Assembly: GCF_003072505.1 (NCBI RefSeq)
Contig: NZ_NTGB01000001.1
Location: forward strand, 756,820 to 820,819
Reading direction: 5' to 3'
Source of the DNA: Polynucleobacter rarus
GTDB lineage: Bacteria; Pseudomonadota; Gammaproteobacteria; Burkholderiales; Burkholderiaceae
DNA: 64,000 bases
The notes below the pieces were generated by a model. The model was given only the letters and a program-made list of their open reading frames with translations. It ran no database searches and was not told the origin of the DNA. Shown here in pieces: positions 8,920 through 18,239 of the stretch. Each line of letters starts with the position of its first letter. Position 1 is the first letter of the stretch. The position numbers and the translations under genes are program-made.

Positions 8920-9903
8920 ATGGCTAAATTTAAGAAAGCATTAAAAATAATTTCTTTCTTTCTTTGTTTGAATGCAGGAGCTGCTTGTGCTGCAGATCAA
9001 TCGTCTTATCCTAATAAACCGATTAAATTTATCGTCCCATTTGCACCTGGCGGTAATACGGATATCGCCGCTAGAATTGTTGCAACAGGACTCACTGAAC
9101 AACTTGGTCAAAGTGTTATTGTCGAAAATAAAGCAGGTGCAGGTGGGGGGATTGGTACTGATTTCGTGGCGAAGTCTTCTCCTGATGGATATACCGTTTT
9201 AGTCGGTCATATTGGTGCTTTAACCATTAATCCAGCTATTTATGAAAAATTACCCTACGACACAATGAAGGATTTTGAGCCAGTTGGCTTATCCGTGGTG
9301 ACACCTTTGGTATTAGTGACAGCTCCTAAAACTGGTATTAAATCTATGGATGATTTGATTCGTAGAGCAAAGGCCGATCCAGATAAAGAAACTTTTGGTA
9401 CTGCCGGAAGCGGTAGTGCTGCGCATATGGCGAGTGAACTATTTAACTTAACAGCAAATATTAAAACTACTCACATCCCTTATAAGGGAGCTGGACCAGC
9501 AACGACCGCTCTGGTTTCCGGTGAAATTGATTTTAGTTTTTCAGGTCTATCACCAACCTTACCTTTTGTTAAAGCTGGTAAATTGATTGCCCTTGGTGTG
9601 ACATCAAAAAAGCCTGTTCCTCAATATCCTGGAGTGAAAACTTTAGACTCAATGGGCTTAACTGATTTTGAAGTGGTGGATTGGAATGGGTTATTAGTGC
9701 CGACTGGTACGCCCCAGTATGTGATTCAAAAACTTAATTTCGAGTTAAATAAATTTTTGAATCTACCTTCGACCAAAGTGATTATGGAGCAACAAGGTTT
9801 TGAAGCAAGGCCCGGTTCACCAGAACAATTTAAAAGTTTTATCAAGACTGAAACAGATAAATGGTCAAGAAGCGCCAAACTAGCAAAAATTAAGGTCGAA
9901 TAA
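8920..9903 (+). CDS. Bug/TctC family periplasmic solute receptor, first gene of LeuCD-like/RraA operon
   Basis: A 327-residue Bug receptor with a Sec signal peptide cleaved near GAACAADQ, then YPNKPIKFIVPFAPGGNTD, IVENKAGAGGGIGTDFVAK and SPDGYTVL. The middle region TFGTAGSGSAAHMASELF and HIPYKGAGP completes the standard ligand cleft. It is the first of four tightly spaced genes: the LeuC-like gene starts one base after its stop codon. That coupling suggests the receptor delivers the substrate, or a precursor of it, for the LeuCD-like and RraA-like enzymes, most likely a di- or tricarboxylic acid. The actual ligand is not deducible from sequence. Confidence 0.9.
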   Translation: MAKFKKALKIISFFLCLNAGAACAADQSSYPNKPIKFIVPFAPGGNTDIAARIVATGLTEQLGQSVIVENKAGAGGGIGTDFVAKSSPDGYTVLVGHIGALTINPAIYEKLPYDTMKDFEPVGLSVVTPLVLVTAPKTGIKSMDDLIRRAKADPDKETFGTAGSGSAAHMASELFNLTANIKTTHIPYKGAGPATTALVSGEIDFSFSGLSPTLPFVKAGKLIALGVTSKKPVPQYPGVKTLDSMGLTDFEVVDWNGLLVPTGTPQYVIQKLNFELNKFLNLPSTKVIMEQQGFEARPGSPEQFKSFIKTETDKWSRSAKLAKIKVE

Positions 9904-9904
9904 G

Positions 9905-11167
9905 ATGGGCGCTAATCTCAGCGAAAAAATTTTAGCAAAGGCTGCGCATCGGAATCTGGTTTCACCGGGAGATATTATTTATCCAGATCCCGAACTAGTT
10001 ATTCTGCATGATGGATTTATACAAACTGCTTTTCAACAACTTGATGGTCTAGGCTATCAGAGAATAACTAACCCAGAACGGGTTATGTTTGTAACGGATC
10101 ACCAAGTCATTTATACCACCCCAAAATCAATTGCTCAAGCAAGTGCGAATCGACAAATCGCAAAAAAATGGCAAGTAGGACATTTTTTTGACGCTGGTAG
10201 AGGTGGGCATGGACATATTTTTCCAATGGAAAGTGGGCTCGTAAGACCTGGAATGTTTTTATTTGCTTACGATATGCACTGTACAAATTTTGGTGCTGTG
10301 GGCGCTTTTGCCCAAAGAGCGGGCCCTGATATTACAGCAGTGCTGGCAACTGGTACCAATTGGTTGATTGTGCCACCGACTTTAAGAATTGAATTAGTGG
10401 GCGATTATTCCTCGGGTGTTCATCCTAGAGATTTAGGGTTTTGGTTAAGCTCTAAATTGACAGCTAAAGAATTTGATGTCGAATATGATTATCGGATTAT
10501 TGAATTTGCAGGTGAAGCGATTCAAAGAATGCCGCTTTCCTATAAGGTAGCTCTTTGTAATACGCTGACTGAAATTGGCGTAGCAAATGTTATGTTTGAG
10601 CCAACCGATCAAATGGTAAGAGAAAATCCTGCCGCTGTTAAAAGTGATCTAGATGCGAACTACGAAAATATTCTTCAGATCGATATCGCGCAAATTGAGC
10701 CTCAAGTTTCATTACCTGGAGCACCTGATAATGCCGTGGATATCTCTCAGGTCATCGGCAGAAAAGTTGATCATGCTTATATTGGAGCCTGTGGTTCTGG
10801 AATGTTTGATGACTTTCAATTGGCTGCAAAACTTTTAAAAAATCATCAAATTGCAGAACATGTTCGGATGATTTTAGTTCCTGGTACGGTCAAAGTTGCA
10901 AAGCAATTAGCTGATTCTGGATTGTCTAATATTTTGCTAGATGCTGGGGCCATAATGCTCCCACCAGGTTGTGGTCCCTGTGCGGGTGGAGTAGGGGGAC
11001 CTCTTGGGCCTGGAGAGGTTTCAATTTCTACAGCTGCAACTAATGGTGCTGGCCGAATGGGGTCGACAGAGGCAGAATGTTATTTGGCGAGCCCCTTAAC
11101 CGTTGTTGCTTCAGCAATGGCTGGGTTTATTCAAGATCCCAGAGAGTTACAAAAGTTGAAAGGGTAA
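9905..11167 (+). CDS. LeuC/aconitase-family hydro-lyase, large subunit
   Basis: The 420-residue protein belongs to the aconitase/isopropylmalate isomerase large-subunit family. The three expected [4Fe-4S] cysteines are visible: Cys296 in GACGSGMFDDFQLAA, and Cys356 and Cys359 in LPPGCGPCAGG. It is shorter than biosynthetic LeuC (about 466 residues) and its motifs diverge from it. The Cys296 motif lacks the usual GSCTNSR form, and the terminal motif reads TNGAGRMGS rather than SNRNFEGRQG. It is therefore probably a catabolic homolog, of the broad homoaconitase/dimethylmaleate-hydratase type, rather than the leucine enzyme. The small subunit follows two bases downstream and an RraA-type aldolase comes next, so a hydration followed by aldol cleavage is the likely route. 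Confidence 0.85.
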   Translation: MGANLSEKILAKAAHRNLVSPGDIIYPDPELVILHDGFIQTAFQQLDGLGYQRITNPERVMFVTDHQVIYTTPKSIAQASANRQIAKKWQVGHFFDAGRGGHGHIFPMESGLVRPGMFLFAYDMHCTNFGAVGAFAQRAGPDITAVLATGTNWLIVPPTLRIELVGDYSSGVHPRDLGFWLSSKLTAKEFDVEYDYRIIEFAGEAIQRMPLSYKVALCNTLTEIGVANVMFEPTDQMVRENPAAVKSDLDANYENILQIDIAQIEPQVSLPGAPDNAVDISQVIGRKVDHAYIGACGSGMFDDFQLAAKLLKNHQIAEHVRMILVPGTVKVAKQLADSGLSNILLDAGAIMLPPGCGPCAGGVGGPLGPGEVSISTAATNGAGRMGSTEAECYLASPLTVVASAMAGFIQDPRELQKLKG

Positions 11168-11169
11168 AG

Positions 11170-11718
11170 ATGGAATGGCTTGTTAGAGGAAAAGCTCATG
11201 TATTAGGTGATGATGTACCCCATGATGGTGGAGTGATTGCCTTTGAGATGGTGACTGCACGTATAACGGATCCTGAAAAAATAATGCCTCAACTATTTGC
11301 TCAAATTGATCCCGAATTGATTCAAAGAATTCAACCCGGCGACATTATTGTAGGTGGGAAGAATTTTTTAGCGGGCAAGGCTCACAATACTGGCTTAATT
11401 GCCATGAAGTACCTGAATCTAACTATCTTATGTGAATCCATGGGAGTAAGGGCTTTCCAGGGAGTTGTAGCAACTGCTATTCCTTGCTTAACGCAGTGTT
11501 ATGGTATCACTCAACAGGTCAATAACGGAGATGAATTAGAAGTGAATTATCTAACTGGCAAGGTTTTGAATCTTTCGCAAAATACCTCTATGTCTTTTTC
11601 TGGGATGGATCAAGGTGTCAAAAATATGATTGAGAAAGAGGGTTTAAAAGGGCTATTAATTGAGTATCTCGCACAGCATCCTGAATTAAGAACTCCCCTA
11701 ACACCACAGGAGTCTTAA
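11170..11718 (+). CDS. LeuD/aconitase-family hydro-lyase, small (swivel) subunit
   Basis: A 182-residue protein matching the swivel domain of LeuD-type small subunits. It has the segment GDIIVGGKNFLAGKAHNTG, corresponding to the substrate-contacting loop of LeuD, although the loop differs from the canonical NFGCGSSREHA form. That points to a different substrate. I place the start at the ATG at 11170, preceded by GAAAGGG and beginning MEWLVRGKAHVLGDDV, as is normal for the family. A longer in-frame start at 11077 would lie inside the large-subunit gene. It forms one heterodimeric enzyme with the preceding LeuC-like protein. Confidence 0.85.
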   Translation: MEWLVRGKAHVLGDDVPHDGGVIAFEMVTARITDPEKIMPQLFAQIDPELIQRIQPGDIIVGGKNFLAGKAHNTGLIAMKYLNLTILCESMGVRAFQGVVATAIPCLTQCYGITQQVNNGDELEVNYLTGKVLNLSQNTSMSFSGMDQGVKNMIEKEGLKGLLIEYLAQHPELRTPLTPQES

Positions 11719-12456
11719 GTGAGTTCACAACCCAAACAATTGACTGGAAAAATTGATCCCCAGAAAATTAAATTAATCGAAACTCCACGTATTCATGAAG
11801 ACATTTTGAATGCGTTTCATGCTTTGGGAGATTGTACCTGTGCAGTTTCTGACGCCTTGGATGAGTTAGGAATACCAGGAGCTATTCCTGGATCAGTTCT
11901 GAAGTGCATCATTCCTGGAAGGCACCTTGTTGGCATTGCTTTAACCTTGAAAAATATTGAACGGCAAGGAGACTTTACAGAGATTGTGAAGGGAAAAAAG
12001 AACTTAATGGCAGAAGCGGAATGCCATAATTTGGCTCAAAAAGGTGATGTTTTAGTGATTCAAGGTGTACAAACTGCCTCGAATATGGGTGGCGTCGGTG
12101 GACGCATGGGTAAGCGCCAAGGTGAACTAGGGGCAATAGTAGATGGCGTAGTGCGGGATGTGGCCGACTTTAAAGCCGTTGATTATCCTATTTGGTCTAA
12201 AGGGGTTACTCCCATAACCGGAAAGTGGCGGGTTCAATCTGAAGAGATCAACGGGCCTGTTTACATTTGTAATGTACTTGTCAATCCCGGTGATCTAGTA
12301 GTAGCTGATGAGTCAGGAGTTTGTTTTGTGCCTAGAATATATGTTGAGGAAGTATTACTTTTAGCCCAAAAAAAAGCTCGTCTTGAAGATGATTTAAGCC
12401 GAAAAATTCTTGCAGGCCATACTATTCCCGATATTGTGAATTCTATTAATAAGTAA
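11719..12456 (+). CDS. RraA-family aldolase/decarboxylase (HMG/CHA aldolase-like)
   Basis: The 245-residue protein belongs to the RraA / 4-hydroxy-4-methyl-2-oxoglutarate aldolase family. Key segments are TCAVSDALDELGIPGAIPG, then GELGAIVDGVVRDVADF, where the Arg-Asp pair corresponds to the family's metal and pyruvate-binding site, and the following FP-like YPIWSKGVTP. It is longer than the RNase E regulator RraA (about 160 residues), as the aldolases are. It starts with GTG directly after the LeuD-like stop codon and has CAGGAG upstream. In the 4,5-cleavage pathways of protocatechuate and gallate such an aldolase splits 4-carboxy-4-hydroxy-2-oxoadipate into pyruvate and oxaloacetate; a similar task with the LeuCD-like hydro-lyase is inferred. 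Confidence 0.8.
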   Translation: MSSQPKQLTGKIDPQKIKLIETPRIHEDILNAFHALGDCTCAVSDALDELGIPGAIPGSVLKCIIPGRHLVGIALTLKNIERQGDFTEIVKGKKNLMAEAECHNLAQKGDVLVIQGVQTASNMGGVGGRMGKRQGELGAIVDGVVRDVADFKAVDYPIWSKGVTPITGKWRVQSEEINGPVYICNVLVNPGDLVVADESGVCFVPRIYVEEVLLLAQKKARLEDDLSRKILAGHTIPDIVNSINK

Positions 12457-12611
12457 ATGGCTTGAATCTCTAACGGATCCTCCCTAATGCACCATTGCGG
12501 TGTTTTCATGTTTCATTCGAAATCATAAGCCCAGTTCTGGGGAGATGCCTTATCCTTGATAGATTAGCATTACTGATAATTAGATTTTGAAAACTCAAAT
12601 GGGAAATTTCA

Positions 12612-14225
12612 ATGAATCTAATGTCAAAAAAATCTTTGATCCTGAAATTAGTGATGGTCGGATTATGTGGCTTGTTGGTAAGCCAACAATCTTCAGCCGA
12701 AACGGTTGTTCGTTATGGTATTTCTATGGCAGACATTCCATTAACATCAGGACAACCTAATGAGGGTGCAGGTGGTTATCAATTTACTGGTCACACTATT
12801 TATGATCCATTAATTGCTTGGGAAGCTAATATTTCTAATCGTCCCGGTAAACTAATCAAGGGCCTAGCCACTGACTGGAAAGTAGACGATAAGGATAAAA
12901 AAGTTTGGCATTTTACTTTGCGTAAAGGGGTCAAATTTCATGATGGTTCTTCCTTTGATGCAGAAGCAGTATTTTGGAACTTAGAAAAAGTTCTCAATGA
13001 TAAGTCAGAACAATACGATGCTAAGCAAGCTGCACAAGTAAAGCCAAGAATACCTTCCATAGCAAGTTACAAAAAAGTTGACGACTCTCATATTGATATC
13101 GTTACTAAAGTTGAAGATGCCTTGTTTCCTTATCAGCTGCCATGGTTTTTAATCTCTAGTCCTACTCAATGGTCTAAGACTAAAGATTGGAATAAATTTT
13201 CTTACGAACCCTCTGGAACGGGTCCTTTTAAACTAGATAAACTTGTTCCACGTGAGCGTGCAGAGTTGGTAAAGTTTAACGATTATTGGGATAAAACAAG
13301 ACTTGCCCAAACAGATCGCGTCATTTTAATGACAATTCCGGATGCCTTAACCCGAGTTAATGCTTTGATGAACGGGCAGGTAGACATGATTGAAAGTCCA
13401 CCACCGGATTCTGTTGAAAAATTAAAGTCTTCAGGTTTTAAATTGGTTCAAAACGTAACTCCTCATGTGTGGCCCTATCATTTCAGTACTCAACTCGGTT
13501 CACCTTGGTTAGATATTCGAGTTAGAAAAGCAGCGAATTTAGCTATTGATCGAAATGCAGTCGTTGCTTTAATGAATGGTTTGGCTCAACCAGCCTTTGG
13601 GCAAGTAGATAAAACTAACCCTTGGTTTGGCAAACCCAACTTCGAAATCAAATACGATTTGGCTGCGGCAAAAGCACTCATGAAGCAAGCTGGTTATTCC
13701 AAAGACCGACCTGTCAAAGCAAAAGTCATTATTGCCAAAGGTGGTACAGGGCAGATGTTATCGTTGCCAATGAATGAATTTATGCAACAAAGCTTAGCTG
13801 AAATTGGCATCAACATTGAGTTTGAGGTAGTAGAGCTAGAAAATCTTTATTTACATTGGAGAAAAGGGTCAGCAGATCCATTGAATGCTGGAAAAGGGAT
13901 CACAGCGATCAACCTCGGTTATGTAACTGCTGATCCATTTTATGCATTAGTACGGTTCATGGACAGTAAATATATCGCACCTAATGGCGTGAACTGGGGC
14001 GGGTATGCTAATCCAATTATTGATGATTTAATTATGCAGATCAGGTCTACCTATGACACTAAAAAACAGGATGGTTATTTGGCTAAAGTGCATGAAGCGA
14101 TGGTGAATGATGCCTTGATGGTTTGGGTGGTGCATGACACAAATCCACACATGTTATCGCCCAAAGTGAAAAACTACACACAAGCGCAGCATTGGTTTCA
14201 AGATCTCACTACAATTAAGATGTAA
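12612..14225 (+). CDS. Peptide/nickel-type ABC transporter, substrate-binding protein (SBP family 5)
   Basis: A 537-residue periplasmic binding protein of the DppA/OppA class. A Sec signal peptide ends near SSAETVV. The mature part shows the family pattern GLATDWKVDDKDKKVWHFTL, RKGVKFHDGSSFDAEAVFWNLE and PSGTGPFKLD, and ends with the expected MVNDALMVWVVHD region. It is the first gene of a five-gene operon with two permeases and two ATPases in standard order. Ligands in this family include peptides, nickel, heme and glutathione; nothing in the sequence fixes which one applies here. Confidence 0.9.
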   Translation: MNLMSKKSLILKLVMVGLCGLLVSQQSSAETVVRYGISMADIPLTSGQPNEGAGGYQFTGHTIYDPLIAWEANISNRPGKLIKGLATDWKVDDKDKKVWHFTLRKGVKFHDGSSFDAEAVFWNLEKVLNDKSEQYDAKQAAQVKPRIPSIASYKKVDDSHIDIVTKVEDALFPYQLPWFLISSPTQWSKTKDWNKFSYEPSGTGPFKLDKLVPRERAELVKFNDYWDKTRLAQTDRVILMTIPDALTRVNALMNGQVDMIESPPPDSVEKLKSSGFKLVQNVTPHVWPYHFSTQLGSPWLDIRVRKAANLAIDRNAVVALMNGLAQPAFGQVDKTNPWFGKPNFEIKYDLAAAKALMKQAGYSKDRPVKAKVIIAKGGTGQMLSLPMNEFMQQSLAEIGINIEFEVVELENLYLHWRKGSADPLNAGKGITAINLGYVTADPFYALVRFMDSKYIAPNGVNWGGYANPIIDDLIMQIRSTYDTKKQDGYLAKVHEAMVNDALMVWVVHDTNPHMLSPKVKNYTQAQHWFQDLTTIKM

Positions 14226-14228
14226 CAG

Positions 14229-15179
14229 ATGTTTTTATATGTTTTGAAGCGAATTTTATACTCTGTACCCATCATTCTTGGTGTATCGATTTTAACTTTC
14301 GCTCTCGTTTTTATGGCACCTGGAGATCCAATTAGTGCCATAGCTCCTGCAGATGCACCTGAAGAGGTTGTCCAGGCATTGAAAATTAGTTATGGCTTAG
14401 ATCGCCCAGTTCCTGTTCAATATTTGCTGTGGTTAAAGAAGGCAGTTACTGGCGATTTAGGAGTATCAATCGCATCGGGGCGACCAGTTTTGGGCGAGAT
14501 CCTGACAGCTTTTTCACATACTCTTTCGATTGCTTTAATTGCAAGTTTTTTGGGAGTTGGTTTAGGATTTTTTTTGGGTGGAGTTGCTGGTTTTTATCAA
14601 AACTCATGGCTTGATCGAATTGCCACTTTTTTATCGCTCATCGGTATTAGTGTTCCGCACTACTGGTTAGGTTTAGTGTTAACGATTGTTTTTTCAGTAT
14701 GGTTGGGTTGGCTTCCATCTATGGGGGCTGGACCTGATAGCGGAGCTTTTTACTGGGACTTTGAACACATTAAATTTATGTTGTTGCCAGCAATTACGAT
14801 GGCAGTCATTCCTACTGGCATTATTACCCGAAGTGTTAAATCCATCGTTGCCGAGATTTTAGCTAGAGAGTTTCTGGTTTCTCTTCGTGCCCGTGGTTTA
14901 ACAGATATGACCGTATTAAAACACGTGATTAGAAATGCTTTACCCATGGTATTGGCTGTAGTTGGTCTTCAAATTGGGTATTTGATGGGTGGTTCTATCC
15001 TCATAGAAACCGTTTTTTCTTGGCCTGGTACTGGATTTTTGCTCAACATAGCGATCTTTCAACGAGATTTCCCTTTACTTCAGGGCATCGTTCTCATTCT
15101 TTGTATGTTCTTTGTGATACTAAATTTAGTCATTGATATTCTTCAATCTATTTTAGATCCACGGATTATGAGGTCCTAG
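14229..15179 (+). CDS. Peptide-type ABC transporter permease (DppB-like)
   Basis: A 316-residue inner-membrane permease. It starts with MFLYVLKRILYSVPIILGVS, the invariant N-terminus of DppB-type subunits, and has the loop GLDRPVPVQYLLWL. The EAA-type coupling segment ARGLTDMTVLKHVIRNALPM contacts the ATPases. About six hydrophobic helices are apparent. The gene begins three bases after the binding-protein stop codon and ends two bases before the second permease, so translation is likely coupled across the operon. Confidence 0.92.
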   Translation: MFLYVLKRILYSVPIILGVSILTFALVFMAPGDPISAIAPADAPEEVVQALKISYGLDRPVPVQYLLWLKKAVTGDLGVSIASGRPVLGEILTAFSHTLSIALIASFLGVGLGFFLGGVAGFYQNSWLDRIATFLSLIGISVPHYWLGLVLTIVFSVWLGWLPSMGAGPDSGAFYWDFEHIKFMLLPAITMAVIPTGIITRSVKSIVAEILAREFLVSLRARGLTDMTVLKHVIRNALPMVLAVVGLQIGYLMGGSILIETVFSWPGTGFLLNIAIFQRDFPLLQGIVLILCMFFVILNLVIDILQSILDPRIMRS

Positions 15180-15181
15180 TC

Positions 15182-16054
15182 ATGAATTCAATAGGAATAT
15201 CTAACGTGCCTAGAAGAAAAACTTATTGGCGAGATGTATTGACTATTTTTTTGAAAGATCGTTCAGCCTGGATTAGTGGTTTTATTCTCATAGTCATTTT
15301 TGCATCAGCGATATTTGCCCCATGGATCTGTTCATATGGACCTTATCAAGGTTCTATGAGCGCTAGACTTCTTGATATTGGTTCCCCTGGACATCTGCTG
15401 GGTACTGATGAGCTAGGCCGAGATATGTTAACTCGGTTAATTTACGGTGGACGTATGACACTTTTAATTGGGTTTACGCCGATTTTTTTAGCGTTTGTGA
15501 TAGGCACTACCATTGGTTTAGTCAGCGGTTTTGTTGGTGGCAAGATCAACACTTTTGTAATGAGAACCTTAGATATCTTTTATGCTTTTCCATCTGTTCT
15601 CCTTGCCGTGGCGATTTCCGGGGCAATGGGCCCTGGAATAATGAATAGCATTATTGCTTTGACGGTTGTTTTTACACCGCAGATTGTTCGTGTTGCGGAA
15701 AGTGCAGCTACTCAAATTAGAAATATGGAATACATTGATGCTGCAAGAATGAGTGGCGCTAGTTCATTGACAATTATTCGGGTTCATCTCCTGAGTAATG
15801 TAGTTGGTCCTATTTTTGTCTACGCGACGAGTCTTATTAGTGTTTGTATGATCTTAGCTTCCGGATTATCTTTCTTAGGATTAGGAGTAAAACCCCCTGA
15901 ACCCGAGTGGGGTTTAATGCTCAACACTTTAAGGCCAGCCATCTATACCAAACCGTTTTTATCTGCCTTGCCGGGGATTTGGCTTTTTATTACCTCGATT
16001 GCCTTTAATTTACTCTCAGATGCATTCCGTCAAGCGATGTCGAAAAAATCATGA
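15182..16054 (+). CDS. Peptide-type ABC transporter permease (DppC-like)
   Basis: A 290-residue partner permease of the DppC type. It has the N-terminal helix after a cytoplasmic start, the diagnostic periplasmic motif LGTDELGRDMLTRLIYGGR, and the coupling loop AARMSGASSLTIIRVHLLSN. The C-terminal segment LSFLGLGVKPPEPEWGLML is also strongly conserved in the family. It forms the membrane heterodimer with the preceding DppB-like protein. Its stop codon overlaps the start of the next gene by four bases (ATGA). Confidence 0.92.
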   Translation: MNSIGISNVPRRKTYWRDVLTIFLKDRSAWISGFILIVIFASAIFAPWICSYGPYQGSMSARLLDIGSPGHLLGTDELGRDMLTRLIYGGRMTLLIGFTPIFLAFVIGTTIGLVSGFVGGKINTFVMRTLDIFYAFPSVLLAVAISGAMGPGIMNSIIALTVVFTPQIVRVAESAATQIRNMEYIDAARMSGASSLTIIRVHLLSNVVGPIFVYATSLISVCMILASGLSFLGLGVKPPEPEWGLMLNTLRPAIYTKPFLSALPGIWLFITSIAFNLLSDAFRQAMSKKS

Positions 16055-17088
16055 TGAATAATCAAGTGAATATTGTTCAAGATCCAGATTTGGGTGGGGT
16101 TAATCAACCGCTCTTGATTATTGACCAGCTTTATAAACGATTTCCAATAAAAGGTTCATTTTTTTCAAAAGAGAAAAAATATGTTCATGCATTGAATGGC
16201 GTTAGTTTTGAATTAAAAAAAGGTGAAACTCTTGGCATCGTTGGTGAGTCAGGTTGTGGTAAATCTACGCTTGCCAAGTTGATTTCTGGCTTATTAAAAC
16301 ATGATGCAGGAAATTTAATTTTTGATGGTCAAGGGGTTAATGAAATTCGTGGAATTTCGCTCAAAAATCTGAAAAAAAATTTACAAATGGTTTTTCAGGA
16401 TTCTTATTCTTCTTTAAATCCTAGACTTACGATTGAAGAAGCAATTGCCTTCGGTCCAACAATGCACGGTATGAGTCATGAAGATGCTAGGCAATTAGCG
16501 ATTCAATTACTGAGTCGAGTTGGTCTTGATGCGAATCAATTCGGTAATCGCTATCCAAGTGAACTCTCTGGTGGACAACGTCAACGAGTGAACATTGCTC
16601 GAGCTTTAGCTTTCAATCCCAAGATGCTAATTCTTGACGAGTCAGTCGCGGCATTAGATAAATCAGTCCAAGCACAAATTTTAAATTTATTGATTGAGTT
16701 AAAAAAAGAAAGTAAGCTGACTTTTTTATTTATCTCCCATGATTTACAGGTTGTCAATTACATTAGTGACCGATTGATTGTCATGTATCTGGGACAAATT
16801 GTCGAATATGGGCCTTCCGATAAAATATTTGAAAAGCCAAGGCATCCCTACACAAAAGCATTATTCTCCTCGGTACCTGAATATAAAAAAATCAATGGTG
16901 TGGAAAAAATTATTTTGTCAGGAGATCCACCTAATCCAATTCATTTACCAAGTGGTTGCAAATTTAGAACACGATGTCCGCAGGCTCAAGAAGTTTGTCT
17001 AAAGGAACCTGTCTTGCAGGCTGTTAATCCCCATCAAGATTATTGGGTTGCCTGCCACTTAGCTCATCCTGAACAAGGTAAGGAGTGA
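16051..17088 (+). CDS. Peptide-type ABC transporter ATPase (DppF/OppF-like)
   Basis: A 345-residue ATPase of the OppF type. Walker A is GESGCGKST, the Q-loop lies in MVFQDSYSSLNPR, the signature is LSGGQRQR, and Walker B is MLILDESVAALD; a conserved His follows in LFISHDLQVV. The C-terminal oligopeptide-transporter extension with Cys residues (CKFRTRCPQAQEVC) is present and can bind an Fe-S cluster in the family. Walker B has Ser after the catalytic Glu instead of the common Pro. The gene overlaps the DppC-like gene by four bases. Two ATG codons lie side by side at its start. Confidence 0.9.
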   Translation: MMNNQVNIVQDPDLGGVNQPLLIIDQLYKRFPIKGSFFSKEKKYVHALNGVSFELKKGETLGIVGESGCGKSTLAKLISGLLKHDAGNLIFDGQGVNEIRGISLKNLKKNLQMVFQDSYSSLNPRLTIEEAIAFGPTMHGMSHEDARQLAIQLLSRVGLDANQFGNRYPSELSGGQRQRVNIARALAFNPKMLILDESVAALDKSVQAQILNLLIELKKESKLTFLFISHDLQVVNYISDRLIVMYLGQIVEYGPSDKIFEKPRHPYTKALFSSVPEYKKINGVEKIILSGDPPNPIHLPSGCKFRTRCPQAQEVCLKEPVLQAVNPHQDYWVACHLAHPEQGKE

Positions 17089-17093
17089 TATCG

Positions 17094-18068
17094 ATGAAAA
17101 ATATACCCCTGTTAAAAGTTCATCAACTTCATTTAGATTTTCTTAAAGATCAAAAACTGACGAGAGTATTAAATGGTTTAAGTTTTGAGCTACATGAGAA
17201 GCAGTCACTCGTTTTGCTGGGAGAATCTGGCTCTGGCAAAAGCGTTACACTCAGAGCTTTATTGAGACTGTATGAGGAAAGAAGTACTGCTATTTCTGGA
17301 GAGATTCTTTTTGAAGGAAAAAACGTCCTCGAATTCAATAAAAAAGAATTGAATGACTATCGCGGTAAAGCTGTATCAATGGTTTTTCAAGAATCAGGTG
17401 CAGCTTTTGATCCGGTTTACACCATCGGATATCAAATTGTCGAAATGATTAGAGCCCATGAATCTATTTCTTATCAAGATGCCCAAAAACGTGCTCTTGA
17501 TTTATTGGATATGGTTAAAATTCCTCAAGCTAAGCAGCGCTTTAAGGCATATCCACATGAACTTTCCGGAGGTATGCGCCAAAGAGCTATGATTGCTTTA
17601 GCACTTGCTTGCCACCCCAAAATTCTGTTAGCCGACGAACCCACTACGGCACTAGATGCAACAGTGCAAATGCAAATTTTATTGTTGCTAAAAGAGTTAC
17701 AAAAAGAATTAAATATGGCCCTCATTTTTGTAACGCATGATATTGGTGCGGCTACAGAGTTAGCAGACCAAATTGCTGTCATGTATGCGGGCAAAATTGT
17801 TGAGAAAGCACAACTGAACACAATCTTAGCAAGTCCGTTTCATCCCTATACTGAGGGACTATTTAATTCCGTTGTTACCTTTGAATCGAAGGGTAAGTCA
17901 TTGTTAGCAATCCCAGGATCTCCCCCTCATGTGGGAGAGAATATCAAGGGTTGCTCATTTGCTAAACGGTGTTCCTACTTAAATAAACAATGTGAACTCG
18001 TTGCTCCGGATTTATTGCTTATAGAGCAAACGCAAGTTGCTTGTTGGAATCCTTTGGTGCACGACTAA
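17094..18068 (+). CDS. Peptide-type ABC transporter ATPase (DppD/OppD-like)
   Basis: The second ATPase of the operon, about 324 residues. Walker A is GESGSGKS, the Q-loop region reads MVFQESGAAFDPVYTIGYQI, the signature is LSGGMRQR, and Walker B is ILLADEPTTALD; the switch His is in FVTHDIGAATELA. The C-terminal Cys-containing extension CSFAKRCSYLNKQC is present. I prefer the ATG at 17094 because AAGGAG at 17079-17084 is then nine bases upstream. A GTG at 17085 would directly abut it. The gene ends in a stop codon that is part of a terminator hairpin. Confidence 0.9.
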   Translation: MKNIPLLKVHQLHLDFLKDQKLTRVLNGLSFELHEKQSLVLLGESGSGKSVTLRALLRLYEERSTAISGEILFEGKNVLEFNKKELNDYRGKAVSMVFQESGAAFDPVYTIGYQIVEMIRAHESISYQDAQKRALDLLDMVKIPQAKQRFKAYPHELSGGMRQRAMIALALACHPKILLADEPTTALDATVQMQILLLLKELQKELNMALIFVTHDIGAATELADQIAVMYAGKIVEKAQLNTILASPFHPYTEGLFNSVVTFESKGKSLLAIPGSPPHVGENIKGCSFAKRCSYLNKQCELVAPDLLLIEQTQVACWNPLVHD

Positions 18069-18083
18069 TTTTTCTAAAATTAG
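18065..18083 (+). terminator. Hairpin terminator at the end of the peptide ABC operon
   Basis: CTAATTTT-TCT-AAAATTAG forms a perfect 8-base stem with a three-base loop. It includes the TAA stop codon of the DppD-like gene and is followed by an A+T-rich, T-containing run. The stem is A+T-rich, so efficiency is uncertain. Confidence 0.5.
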
Positions 18084-18239
18084 CTTTAAAATAAAAATTA
18101 TTTTTAACATTCCCCAAAAGTTAACTTATTGTTAGATATTCTTTCTTATTTTGCACTCATCAAGTGCTTATCTTTTTTGGGCTCAATTTTTCACTACTAG
18201 ACTGTAATTGTTATATGTCTAATTAAATCGGTGGAAATT

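Noticed and set aside
9905..11718. Annotation of the LeuC/LeuD-like pair as the leucine biosynthesis enzyme
   Set aside because: Signature motifs in both subunits deviate, the large subunit is short, no leuB follows, and the operon holds a Bug receptor and an aldolase instead.
12488..12508. CACC-ATTGC-GGTG followed by TTTT after the RraA-like gene
   Set aside because: Four paired bases only; not enough to support a terminator before the peptide ABC operon.
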